Assembly: GCA_964440795.1 (NCBI GenBank)
Contig: CAYTTQ010000001.1
Location: forward strand, 1 to 64,000
Length of the DNA: 64,000 bases
Direction of reading: 5' to 3'
Source of the DNA: C00003060 sp964440795
GTDB taxonomy: Bacteria > Desulfobacterota > Desulfobacteria > Desulfobacterales > C00003060
The translations under genes were made by a program, and so were the position numbers. This document shows positions 42,707 through 51,026 of this stretch, one piece after another. The notes under the pieces were generated by a model. The model made no database searches. It had not been told where the DNA came from and saw only the letters and a program-made list of their open reading frames with translations. Within the stretch, counting starts at the first letter, position 1, and every line of letters starts with the position of its first letter.

Positions 42707-42898
42707 ATGGCAAGAGTCTGTGAGATATGCGGCAAGAAACCGATGAAAGGAAACAACGTCAGCCACGCCCATAATGTGACCAAACGGCGTTTTTCCCCCA
42801 ATTTACAACATGTACGGACGGTGCATGAGGGACGAACCAAGCGAATGAAGGTGTGTACCCGATGCATACGATCGGGTTTGGTCCAAAAACCCGGTTAA
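42707..42898 (+). CDS. rpmB: 50S ribosomal protein L28
   Basis: 63 residues. It has the L28 core (SHAHNVTKRRFSPNLQHVR) and retains both zinc-ribbon cysteine pairs (CEICGKKP and CTRC), so it is the zinc-binding 'C+' form. In zinc-limited bacteria C+ paralogues may be replaced by 'C-' copies under Zur, but no Zur site was recognised. AGGAGG lies upstream of the ATG. Confidence 0.95.
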   Translation: MARVCEICGKKPMKGNNVSHAHNVTKRRFSPNLQHVRTVHEGRTKRMKVCTRCIRSGLVQKPG

Positions 42899-42935
42899 AA
42901 GGCTTGAAGCGGATCCAGTCCAAACCAGGCGCCCC

Positions 42936-45095
42936 TCAGCTCGCATATGTGCCTTCCATACGTTTTGCGGTAATAACGTTTTTTAAGGCTTTTACGGATT
43001 TCAATGCCCGCTCCAAGTGCTTGGCATCGGAAACCGAAATCGTAAAATAGCATTCAGCCTTTCCATCCACCCCCGTCTTTACGCTGGCATCTAATATATT
43101 GGTCTCCACCGAACTGAGAGCGGTAGTGATATTTGCCAACAAACCCATTTTGTCGTGACAGTGGACGTGGATACCCACCGGATAATGCTCGTCCCGTTCA
43201 GGGGCCCAGGACAACTCGATTCGCCTAGCGGAATCCATGTTCAAGGCGTGGGTACACGTGGTACGGTGTACGGTAATGCCTTGCCCCCGGGTAATATACC
43301 CCACGACGGGATCCCCGGGCAAAGGCCGACAACACTTGGCATATCGCACGAGAACGTCTTCCACGCCTTTTACCAGAATCCCCGATTGCGGTTTAGGCCG
43401 ACGGATGCGTTCCTTGAGCTTGGAAACGATACCATCCTTATTTTCTTCCGACGGCTCATCGCTGGGCACAAACCGGTGAACCACCTGTAGGGGTGTCACT
43501 TTTCCGTACCCAATGCCCACCAAAAGATCATCCTCGGACTTGTAACCGAACTGTGCCGCCGCTTCCCCCATTTTTCCCGACTTAATGTGACTGTTGAAAT
43601 TCAACCCATGCTTGCGGAAGGCCTTTTCACACATTTCGCGTCCCAGGGCCAAGCTTTGTTTCCGCTCTTCCGCTTTGATGTGCTGCCGAATCCTGGACCG
43701 CGCCTTGGCAGTCTTTACAAAGCCAAGCCAATCCCGACTGGGCTTATGATCTTTGGAGGTAATGATATCCACGCGCTGACCCGTTTGAAGCTTATACTTC
43801 AACGGCACCATACGGCCATTCACTTTGGCTCCGGTACATTGGTTACCCACCTCGGTATGGATGGCGTAGGCAAAATCGACCGGTGTGGCCCCCCTGGGCA
43901 GATTCAACACATCCCCTCGCGGGGTAAATACATACACCTCATTGGGAAAGAGCTCAATGCGAACGGTTTCCATAAACTCGTCAGGATCTTTAAGATATTT
44001 TTGCTCTTCCACCAACTTGCGAAGCCAAGCGAAGGCCTGTCCTTCCGTCCTGTCGAATTTCCGCCCTTCCTTATACTGCCAGTGAGCGGCAATTCCGTCG
44101 CGAGCCACACGATCCATTTCCCGAGTACGAATCTGAATTTCCACCCGCTCACCAAACGGCCCGATCACCGTCGTGTGCAACGACTGATACATGTTGGGCT
44201 TCGGAATACCGATATGATCTTTAAATCGCTTCGGAATGGGCTTCCACGCCGAGTGAATCACACCCAAAGCTTCATAACACTGTTGCACAGTATCTAAAAC
44301 GATGCGAAAGCCAAGAATATCATACACCTCTTCGACGCCCACTTCTTGCACCAACATCTTTTGGTAGATTCCATAAAGGTGTTTGTGTCGCCCGGAAACT
44401 TCACAGTTCAAATGGGCCTGGTGCATCTTCTCCTTGATGCTTTCCTTGATCGTTTCTATGTACTTTTCACGCTCCTCTCGCTTTCGGGTCACCTGCTTGG
44501 CGATTTCTCGATATTCGTGAGGAATCAAATACATAAACGCAATGTCTTCAAGCTCGTTTTTTACCCAGTTGATACCGAGACGATTGGCGATAGGAGCATA
44601 AATATCGAGGGTTTCTTGGGCAATACTGGACTGTTTATGCTCTTTTTGAAATTGCAGGGTCCGCATGTTGTGCAACCGGTCACACAATTTAATCAAGATC
44701 ACGCGGATGTCGTCGGCCATGGCCAGAATCATCTTTCGGATACTTTCCGCCTGCCGTGCCTCGGAGCTGCGAAAGGACAAAGCCCCCAGCTTTGTCACCC
44801 CTTCAACAATATGGGTGACCTCCATGCCGAACAACTCGGTCAGTTCATCTGCCGTCGCCTCCGTATCTTCCAGCGTGTCATGGAGAAGTCCGGCGGCAAG
44901 ACTAACCGGCCCCAGCCGGAGCTGGGCAAGGAGTCCGGCCACCTCCAACGGATGAGACAGATAGGGCTCCCCGGAGAGTCGAACCTGGCCTTCATGAATT
45001 CGGGCCGAATAAACGTAGGCCCGTTGCACCAAATCCAGATCCGCCCCGGGGACGTTGGCACTAAGGCTATCCAGAATGTCGGTAATACGAATCAT
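42936..45095 (-). CDS. rel: Bifunctional (p)ppGpp synthetase/hydrolase
   Basis: Stringent-response enzyme of 719 residues. The HD hydrolase domain has His72-Asp73 and Glu76-Asp77 (LLHDTLEDTE); the synthetase domain has the RxKD motif RFKD at 290-293, which marks bifunctional Rel/SpoT rather than RelA, and PKPNMYQSLHTTVIG. TGS (about 385-445, VYVFTPRGDVLNLPRGATPV) and a C-terminal ACT domain (about 645-719) complete it. Both activities look intact, so it is probably the only long RSH enzyme of the cell. It ends the ispG-proS-rel series. Confidence 0.96.
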   Translation of the reverse strand: MIRITDILDSLSANVPGADLDLVQRAYVYSARIHEGQVRLSGEPYLSHPLEVAGLLAQLRLGPVSLAAGLLHDTLEDTEATADELTELFGMEVTHIVEGVTKLGALSFRSSEARQAESIRKMILAMADDIRVILIKLCDRLHNMRTLQFQKEHKQSSIAQETLDIYAPIANRLGINWVKNELEDIAFMYLIPHEYREIAKQVTRKREEREKYIETIKESIKEKMHQAHLNCEVSGRHKHLYGIYQKMLVQEVGVEEVYDILGFRIVLDTVQQCYEALGVIHSAWKPIPKRFKDHIGIPKPNMYQSLHTTVIGPFGERVEIQIRTREMDRVARDGIAAHWQYKEGRKFDRTEGQAFAWLRKLVEEQKYLKDPDEFMETVRIELFPNEVYVFTPRGDVLNLPRGATPVDFAYAIHTEVGNQCTGAKVNGRMVPLKYKLQTGQRVDIITSKDHKPSRDWLGFVKTAKARSRIRQHIKAEERKQSLALGREMCEKAFRKHGLNFNSHIKSGKMGEAAAQFGYKSEDDLLVGIGYGKVTPLQVVHRFVPSDEPSEENKDGIVSKLKERIRRPKPQSGILVKGVEDVLVRYAKCCRPLPGDPVVGYITRGQGITVHRTTCTHALNMDSARRIELSWAPERDEHYPVGIHVHCHDKMGLLANITTALSSVETNILDASVKTGVDGKAECYFTISVSDAKHLERALKSVKALKNVITAKRMEGTYAS

Positions 45096-45174
45096 AATCT
45101 GTTACCGGCCACACACATGGTCGCCCCACAAAAGAGAAACTTCAGGCCCGCCTCGATTAGGCGTCGCAAGCAGA

Positions 45175-46689
45175 CTAGTAGGCTTTGGCAAAGACCACAC
45201 GCTTTGGGCTCTCCCGGCCGCAAACGATGCACTTACCTACTTCACCGCCTTGAGAGAACGGAATACAACGAATGGTTACCTTTAGGTCTTCCTTAACCTT
45301 TTCTTCGCAATCCCCGCTCCCGCACCAATGGGCGGAAACAAACCCCCCATGTATTTCCGGCTGCCGGGGATTTTTGGGCGTAAAGAACGTGTCGAAGTCA
45401 CCTCGGACATCGATCTCTCTACCGTTTGCCTCTTTCAACGTCACCGCCCTTTGGTACAGTTTGTTCTGAATCTCGTCTAATATAGATCCCACCGTTTCCA
45501 CAAACGTGTCCCTGGGAATGGACACCTTATCCTTCGGCCCTTTATCTCTTCGGCCCACAAAAACAGAATCCTTGGCAATATCCCTCGGACCGATTTCCAC
45601 TCGAAGGGGAATCCCCTTCTTGATCCACTCCCATCCTTTGGCCCCGGTTTCCCGGTCATCGACTTCCACTGCTATATGCGAATCGCCGTACCTCCGGCCG
45701 GTCAATGCCTCAGCCAGTCGGTGGGTGTAATCCATGACCATCGGTCTGTCTTCGTCCTTTCGGATGATGGGCAACAACACCACATGCGAAGGGGCGATCC
45801 TCGGTGGCAAGACCAGTCCGTCGTCATCGCTGTGGGCCATAATCACAGCCCCGATCAGCCGGGTAGACACCCCCCAGGAGGTGGTCCAAGCATATTCTTG
45901 GGCCTCTTCTTTCGACTGGTACTTGATGTTCGACGCCCTGGCAAAATTCTTGCCCAAAAAATGGGAGGTGCCTACCTGAAGGGCTTTCCGGTCCTGCATC
46001 ATCGCCTCCAAGGTGAAGGTATTGACAGCTCCGGGAAACCGCTCCGATTCTGTCTTTTCCCCTTTAATCGCCGGGATTGCCAGATAGTTCTTCACCAGGT
46101 TTTCGTAGATATCCAACATCTGCAACGTTCTTTCCATAGCTTCGGCTTCATCCGAATGGGCCGTATGGCCCTCCTGCCAAAGAAACTCGCTCGTACGCAG
46201 AAAGAGACGGGTTCTCATTTCCCAGCGGACAACATTACACCATTGATTAATCAACAGTGGCAGGTCTCTATAACTCTTCACCCACCTGGAAAAAGAATCT
46301 CCGATGATTGTCTCCGATGTGGGTCTCACCACCAGCGGTTCTTCCAATTCACCGGCCGGCACCAAGCGACCATCGGCGGTACCTTCTAAACGGTGGTGGG
46401 TAACCACCGCGCATTCCTTAGCAAACCCCTCTACATGCGCCGCTTCCTTTTCCAAAAACTGTTTGGGTATGAAGACCGGAAAGTAGGCGTTTTTGACCCC
46501 CGTCTCCTTGAACATACCATCGAGTAGCCCTCGAATGTTTTCCCACAGGGCATACCCCCATGGCTTGATGACCATACATCCCCGGACCGGGGAACTCTCT
46601 GCCAGGTCGGAGGCCCTGATCACCTGTTGGTACCATTCCGGATAGTCTTCCTGCCGCGTCGGCGAAATCGCCGCTTTCTTTGTATTCAT
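45175..46689 (-). CDS. proS: Prolyl-tRNA synthetase, archaeal/eukaryotic type
   Basis: Class II synthetase, 504 residues from the ATG at 46689 (GAGGAG upstream). The N-terminus YPEWYQQVIRASDLAESSPV, GCMVIKPWGYALWENI, motif 2 region RWEMRTRLFLRTSEFLWQEG, and a C-terminal domain ending in Tyr (KRVVFAKAY) with a zinc-type Cys set (HWCGSGDCEEKV and CIVCGRESP) mark the short ProRS lacking the bacterial INS editing domain. This type occurs in several deltaproteobacterial and other bacterial lines by ancient transfer. Confidence 0.95.
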   Translation of the reverse strand: MNTKKAAISPTRQEDYPEWYQQVIRASDLAESSPVRGCMVIKPWGYALWENIRGLLDGMFKETGVKNAYFPVFIPKQFLEKEAAHVEGFAKECAVVTHHRLEGTADGRLVPAGELEEPLVVRPTSETIIGDSFSRWVKSYRDLPLLINQWCNVVRWEMRTRLFLRTSEFLWQEGHTAHSDEAEAMERTLQMLDIYENLVKNYLAIPAIKGEKTESERFPGAVNTFTLEAMMQDRKALQVGTSHFLGKNFARASNIKYQSKEEAQEYAWTTSWGVSTRLIGAVIMAHSDDDGLVLPPRIAPSHVVLLPIIRKDEDRPMVMDYTHRLAEALTGRRYGDSHIAVEVDDRETGAKGWEWIKKGIPLRVEIGPRDIAKDSVFVGRRDKGPKDKVSIPRDTFVETVGSILDEIQNKLYQRAVTLKEANGREIDVRGDFDTFFTPKNPRQPEIHGGFVSAHWCGSGDCEEKVKEDLKVTIRCIPFSQGGEVGKCIVCGRESPKRVVFAKAY

Positions 46690-46722
46690 ACTGACGGTCT
46701 CCTCACCCAATCGGCCTATAAA

Positions 46723-47838
46723 TCAATCCCCTATTTCGTACCGCGCCACTTCGTCCAGAAAAACCTCAACCAGCCTCTCTTCCGGCACCTTTTGAACCAC
46801 TTTACCCTTCTTGAACAAAACACCGTGCCCCCGTCCACCGGCGATTCCGATATCCGCATCTTTGGCCTCCCCCGGGCCATTCACCACACACCCCATAATA
46901 GCGAGGTGCACGGGCTTTGTTTCGGTCAGCAAAGCCGCTTCAATCCGATTGACGATGTCCACCAAATCTATCCCACATCGGCCACAAGTTGGGCAGGAAA
47001 CAATTTCAGGGCCCCGTTTGCGAATATTTAAGGCCTTTAAGATTTCAAAACCGACCCGAATCTCCTCAACCGGATCACCCGTAAGCGAAACACGGATTGT
47101 GTCACCAATCCCTTCGGCCAGGAGCATTCCAATGCCAAGCGTCGACTTTACGGTGCCCCGAACCAGACTGCCCGCTTCGGTGACACCTACATGGAGCGGC
47201 CAATCGGTTTGCGACGACAAAAGCCGGTACGACGCCACCGTGCGCTGGACGTCGGAAGCTTTTATAGACAGTTTCATAGCGGAAAGACCCATGGATTCAA
47301 GAAGATCGACATGGCGAAGGGCACTTTCCACCATGGCCTCGGGGGTAGCACCACCAAACCGTTTGATCAGATCTCTTTCTAACGACCCGGAGTTCACCCC
47401 CACCCTCAAAGGGATTTGTTTTTCCTGAAGCCTACGGGCAATCTGTTTAACTCTTTCCGCAGACCCTACATTGCCCGGATTGATTCGGATGGCGTCGGCT
47501 CCGGCATCTATGGCACCAATAGCCAAACGGTGGTCGAAATGGATGTCGGCGATTAGCGGAATGGAAATTGCGGCCTTAATGGATGGAATCGCCTGTACCG
47601 CCTGACCATCCGGCACAGCGACCCGAACCAGCTCGCAACCTGCCGCTTCCAAGCGAAGAATCTGGCCCACGGTGGCGTCAATGTCGTGGGTCAGAGTGTT
47701 TGTCATGGATTGAACCGTAACCGGGGCATCGCCACCCACCGGCACGCCGCCCACAGAGATCGGCCGGGTCTTTCGGCGCTCTCGCATCCATGTCGATGAT
47801 TCAGCATTCAGGCGCTTTTCATCCATAAGTTCAATCAT
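46723..47838 (-). CDS. ispG: 4-hydroxy-3-methylbut-2-enyl-diphosphate synthase
   Basis: [4Fe-4S] enzyme of the MEP isoprenoid pathway. The TIM-barrel part starts RKTRPISVGGVPVGGDAPVT and VQSMTNTLTHDIDATV; the cluster cysteines lie near the C-terminus in SCPTCGRCGIDL and IMGCVVNGPGEAKDADIGIA. The start is uncertain: in-frame ATGs at 47838, 47826 and 47787 are possible, and I take 47838 (AAGGTA just upstream, 371 residues). proS follows 33 bp downstream. Confidence 0.95.
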   Translation of the reverse strand: MIELMDEKRLNAESSTWMRERRKTRPISVGGVPVGGDAPVTVQSMTNTLTHDIDATVGQILRLEAAGCELVRVAVPDGQAVQAIPSIKAAISIPLIADIHFDHRLAIGAIDAGADAIRINPGNVGSAERVKQIARRLQEKQIPLRVGVNSGSLERDLIKRFGGATPEAMVESALRHVDLLESMGLSAMKLSIKASDVQRTVASYRLLSSQTDWPLHVGVTEAGSLVRGTVKSTLGIGMLLAEGIGDTIRVSLTGDPVEEIRVGFEILKALNIRKRGPEIVSCPTCGRCGIDLVDIVNRIEAALLTETKPVHLAIMGCVVNGPGEAKDADIGIAGGRGHGVLFKKGKVVQKVPEERLVEVFLDEVARYEIGD

Positions 47839-47944
47839 TACCTTGTGGGGGCAACCCGGCAAGCTACCAGAGTCAATACCCGGGTTCAAGGAAAAACCAT
47901 GTCCCGCAAATGACCTCCCAATGGGGGCCACCGGCGGAAAGTTG

Positions 47945-48343
47945 CTATGTCTTCAGTTTTTCATAGGCCTCCTGCACGGCCACAAACTTTTCATGAGCCA
48001 GTTTCTGAAACTCCGGCCCCAGGTGTTGGACCTTGTCGGGATGATACTGGGCCACCAATCGCTTGTAGGCGGATCTGATTTCTTCCCGAGATGCGCCTTG
48101 CGAAACTCCCAGCACATCATAGGGACTCTCCTCAGTCCGGTTCGGGGCATGGCGGGGACGCCGGCCTCCTCCGCCGGGAGATCCGGAGCCCGCTTTTTTG
48201 CGTTTCCCGTTCCACCACCATATCAAACCGAGTACGGCGAGATCATCCAACCATCCCGGACCGAAAATGAAATCGGGCAGCACATCATAGGGACATAGGA
48301 AATAGGCCCCCCCGATAATCCACGGCAAAAATCGCTTAATCAT
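47945..48343 (-). CDS. DUF1232-like/DnaJ-domain membrane protein
   Basis: 132 residues. The N-terminus (1-45) is hydrophobic and resembles DUF1232/YkvA-type segments (PWIIGGAYFLCPYDVLPDFI, then FGPGWLDDLAVLGLIWWW). A basic Gly-rich linker leads to a C-terminal J-domain (about 73-130) with the HPD motif in YHPDKVQHLG, so it should stimulate DnaK near the membrane. No Gly/Phe or zinc region is present, so it is a type III J-protein. It is the first gene before ispG. Confidence 0.85.
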   Translation of the reverse strand: MIKRFLPWIIGGAYFLCPYDVLPDFIFGPGWLDDLAVLGLIWWWNGKRKKAGSGSPGGGGRRPRHAPNRTEESPYDVLGVSQGASREEIRSAYKRLVAQYHPDKVQHLGPEFQKLAHEKFVAVQEAYEKLKT

Positions 48344-48500
48344 GAGGCCACACCGTTTTAAGACCGCATCAGACTTTTAAGGACGCATCACACGGACCCG
48401 CCCAGAAGTTGCGGACGGTTGCGAGTTTAGGAAAAAAGCTTGCAATCCACAATAAAATGATTAGATGTAATATAGTGTACCATCATGGGGAGGAAAAACA

Positions 48501-48710
48501 ATGCCGGTCTATGAGTTCAAATGTGGCAAATGCGGCTTCGAGTTTGAGCGAATCGTTTTTCCCAGTGATAAGGGATCCGTCGTTTGTCCCCAATGCAACG
48601 CATCCAATGCCGAGCGGCTATTGTCGACGTTTTGCTCGACGCATTCCAGCGGCAACCTAAAAACGGGCCGGGCGACATCCTGCAGCCCGTCTCCGACGGG
48701 GTTTTCTTGA
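48501..48710 (+). CDS. FmdB-family zinc-ribbon protein
   Basis: 69 residues, second FmdB-like gene of the window. It has MPVYEFKCGKCGFEFERIVF, the second pair CPQCN, NAERLLSTF and a Ser-rich tail. GGGAGG lies upstream of the ATG. The candidate selenoprotein gene begins 38 bp after its stop, so the two are probably one unit. Function of the family is unsettled. Confidence 0.8.
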   Translation: MPVYEFKCGKCGFEFERIVFPSDKGSVVCPQCNASNAERLLSTFCSTHSSGNLKTGRATSCSPSPTGFS

Positions 48711-48748
48711 GCTCAATAGTGCCCGGTCGGCGGCCGAGGAAAAAGCTA

Positions 48749-48904
48749 ATGTCACAAATTGTTATCGTCTTGGGTGTCATCGCCGTTTGGATCTTACTCC
48801 AGGCATACATATTGCCCAAACTGGGGATTTCCACCTGACTGAGAAATGCTTGCCGGGTGGACACCCAGCACAAAAACACCTCATCCGACGAACAAGCCGA
48901 CTGA
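48749..48904 (+). CDS. Candidate selenocysteine-containing small membrane protein
   Basis: With the TGA at 48836-48838 read as Sec, the gene encodes 51 residues. A single membrane helix (about 3-20, QIVIVLGVIAVWILLQAY) is followed by ILPKLGIST, Sec30, LRNAC and a polar tail, ending at the second stop (48902-48904). Sec30 and Cys35 form a U-x4-C pair suited to redox or metal chemistry. GAGGA stands eight bases before the ATG. The TGA is followed by a hairpin matching the bacterial SECIS layout. I recall short membrane proteins with a similar '..LPKLGV-T(C/U)..' end but cannot verify it. If TGA is a plain stop, the product is a 29-residue peptide. Confidence 0.6.
48839..48870 (+). promoter_or_regulatory. 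Putative bacterial SECIS element
   Basis: Directly after the TGA. Stem TGC-C-GGGT (48851-48858) pairs with ACCC-A-GCA (48863-48870): seven base pairs around one C-A mismatch, closing a GGAC tetraloop (48859-48862). The loop starts 20 nt after the TGA and begins with GG. Both fit the published rules for bacterial SECIS elements (loop about 16-37 nt from UGA, a G among the first two loop bases). Confidence 0.55.
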
Positions 48905-49255
48905 TCCTTGCTGATCGTTCTTAATCGGCCAGGGGTCTTAATCGGTTTGGGGACAACCCACCCCCCCTAAGGGCTCGCCCTTAGGGCTCGCGCTAAGCCA
49001 CCATCGACTTAACAAGTATCTTCGCCTTCAGTACCCATGCCACCCGTGAAACCAGGTTTGAACGAAAGCCTGAAGCAGATCCGTTAAGTTTTGTTCGGCT
49101 TTGTCCGATGAGTGAGATAGCAGACGATCAGGTATATACCTACGCCTGTCGCCCAACAGAACTGCCGGACGGTGGACCAATGCAAAATCGTCTTTTTGTC
49201 CTACTGATATTCCTGTCGACATTTCCGGCTCGAATCCTTCGCTAGGGGATTTTTT
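48905..49255. other. Intergenic region with solo repeat fragment
   Basis: No gene is supported here. At 48967-48993 there is a 7-bp stem (CTAAGGG 48967-48973 with CCCTTAG 48978-48984) followed by GGCTCGCG, which matches the outer end of the dispersed terminal-repeat family (complete copy at 50838-51023) and looks like a relic of it. The rest probably holds control sequence for the kinase at 49256. Confidence 0.5.
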
Positions 49256-50833
49256 ATGACATTCATGCTGACGTACCAGGAACTGGAGGCCCGAAACGCC
49301 CGGTTGGAACATCAAGTCAACCAGTGTGAATCTGAACGACAAACCCTACAACAACGGGCCCAGGGATGGCAACATACCTTTGATGCAATGATGGATCTGG
49401 TGATGGTCATAGATGCCCGATACCACGTGGTGCGGGCAAACAAGGCCACGGCCCGGGCATTTAACCGGCCGGTAGAGGACATCCTGGGGCGGAAATATTG
49501 GGAAATCTACGGACAGGACCATCCTATCGCCGGCTGTCCACTGATCCTCGCCGAAAAGTCCTTGCGAGCACATACCAAGGAACTTGCTCTAACGAATTTG
49601 GGAGGCACGTTCCTGATATCCGCATCGGTAATCGTGGGTAAAAACGGCCGCTTTCTTGGATACTGTTTGACCCTGAAAGAGATGAGTGTCTTCCGGCGAA
49701 GACAACGGCAGCGACAACAAGAAGATAAAATGGACGCCATCAGCACTCTCTCGGGAGGTATCGCCCATGAATTCAACAACTTGCTGACGGGAATACAGGG
49801 AACCATCTCCATGATTTTGGCCGGAACGAACGCACACAGCCCTGACTACGAAAAGCTGCAACGAGTAGAAAGCTACATTGAAACAGGCCATGAACTGACC
49901 AAACAACTTCTGGGATTCGGCATAGACAATACATACGAAGTGAAACCGACGGATCTCAACATCCTGGTAGAGAAGATGTGGGACGACGTGATTGCCCCAA
50001 AAGACTCAATACAAGGGAAAAAGAGCCTGGAAGACGGACTCTGGTTGAGTAATGTCGACGGTGGTCAAATAGAACAAGTCCTGTCCCACCTCTTTATGAA
50101 CGCACGAGAAGCAATGCCCGCCGGGGGTGAACTACATATAGAAACAGAAAACGTGGTTTTCGACCAGAACTATGCCGACTTTTTTGGTGTCCCTCAAGGT
50201 GACTATGTCAAAATTACGCTGACCGACACGGGTGAAGGGATGGATTATGCTGTCCAAGAAAAGATATTTGATCCCTTCTTTACCACCCGTCCGCAAGGTA
50301 CCGGTCTCGGCCTAACATTCGCTCAACGCATTGTTGTGAACCACGGCGGCCTAATCAATATTTATAGTGAAAACGGCCGGGGAACTTCGGTCAACATCTA
50401 TTTGCCGGCGTCTTCGGATAAAGCCCGGCCGGAAAAGGAAACCGACCCCAACCAGATATTAACCGGAACAGAAACGGTTCTGCTCGTCGATGACGAGAGG
50501 ATTATTCTGGAAGTGGGCGGCGAGATGCTGCGTGAATTGGGGTACCATGTCCACTTAGCCAACAGCGGGCCGGAAGCCGTTCACATTTACGGTAAACAGG
50601 GCTCACACATTGATCTGGTCATCCTGGACATGATCATGCCGGACATGGACGGCCGAAAGACGTACGATCGCTTGCGGAAAATTAACCCGGATATAAAGGT
50701 GCTACTGGCCAGCGGATACAGCATTACGAGCCAGGTATCCGAAATCCTGGCTCAGGGCTTTAACGGATTTATTCAGAAACCGTTTAACCTGATCCGATTA
50801 TCCAAGAAAATGAGAGCCATCTTGGCCCAATAA
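49256..50833 (+). CDS. PAS hybrid histidine kinase
   Basis: 525 residues, soluble. Coiled coil (5-38), PAS domain (about 40-150), HisKA with His171 in GGIAHEFNN, HATPase with the N box (LFMNAREAM), DTGEGMD, FDPFFTT and GTGLGL boxes, and a C-terminal receiver (about 405-525) with phospho-acceptor Asp458 in LVILDMIMPDMDG. All catalytic boxes are intact. It is a paralogue of the kinase at 56788-58698, sharing the H-box to receiver layout and the GFIQKPF ending. AGGGGAT precedes the ATG. No partner regulator is adjacent. Confidence 0.93.
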   Translation: MTFMLTYQELEARNARLEHQVNQCESERQTLQQRAQGWQHTFDAMMDLVMVIDARYHVVRANKATARAFNRPVEDILGRKYWEIYGQDHPIAGCPLILAEKSLRAHTKELALTNLGGTFLISASVIVGKNGRFLGYCLTLKEMSVFRRRQRQRQQEDKMDAISTLSGGIAHEFNNLLTGIQGTISMILAGTNAHSPDYEKLQRVESYIETGHELTKQLLGFGIDNTYEVKPTDLNILVEKMWDDVIAPKDSIQGKKSLEDGLWLSNVDGGQIEQVLSHLFMNAREAMPAGGELHIETENVVFDQNYADFFGVPQGDYVKITLTDTGEGMDYAVQEKIFDPFFTTRPQGTGLGLTFAQRIVVNHGGLINIYSENGRGTSVNIYLPASSDKARPEKETDPNQILTGTETVLLVDDERIILEVGGEMLRELGYHVHLANSGPEAVHIYGKQGSHIDLVILDMIMPDMDGRKTYDRLRKINPDIKVLLASGYSITSQVSEILAQGFNGFIQKPFNLIRLSKKMRAILAQ

Positions 50834-50837
50834 CTGC

Positions 50838-51023
50838 CTAAGGGTTCGCGCAAGAATAACTTCACAGAATGGGCGCTCGGATTTGGTTCGGATTTGGCCG
50901 ATCCGATTGAGCAAAACCGCAGGCATAGCAGGCTATGTCGAGGTTTTGCGAGTGAGGTATCGGGCAAAGACGGGCGGAAGCCGAGATGGCAAAATGTGAA
51001 GTTATTCTTGCGCGAGCCCTAAG
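50838..51023. mobile_element. Complete MITE-like element with 29-bp terminal inverted repeats
   Basis: Terminal repeats of 29 bp (50838-50866 and 50995-51023, two or three mismatches) share the core CGCGCAAGAATAACTTCACA. Between them is a second palindrome (GCAAAACC ... GGTTTTGC, about 50912-50950, with an inner CATAGC/GCTATG). It has no coding capacity. It fills the gap between two stop codons, of the kinase (50833) and the TIKI-like gene (51027). Partial copies lie at 1-53, 56734-56786, 63209-63236 and a scrap at 48967-48993. Confidence 0.75.
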
Positions 51024-51026
51024 GGC

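Noticed and set aside
48708..48710. TGA of the FmdB-like gene as a second Sec codon
   Set aside because: Read-through meets TAG after two codons and the family does not need Sec there.
49028..49342. 104-codon minus-strand frame before the PAS kinase
   Set aside because: It overlaps the kinase N-terminus in antisense and looks non-coding.
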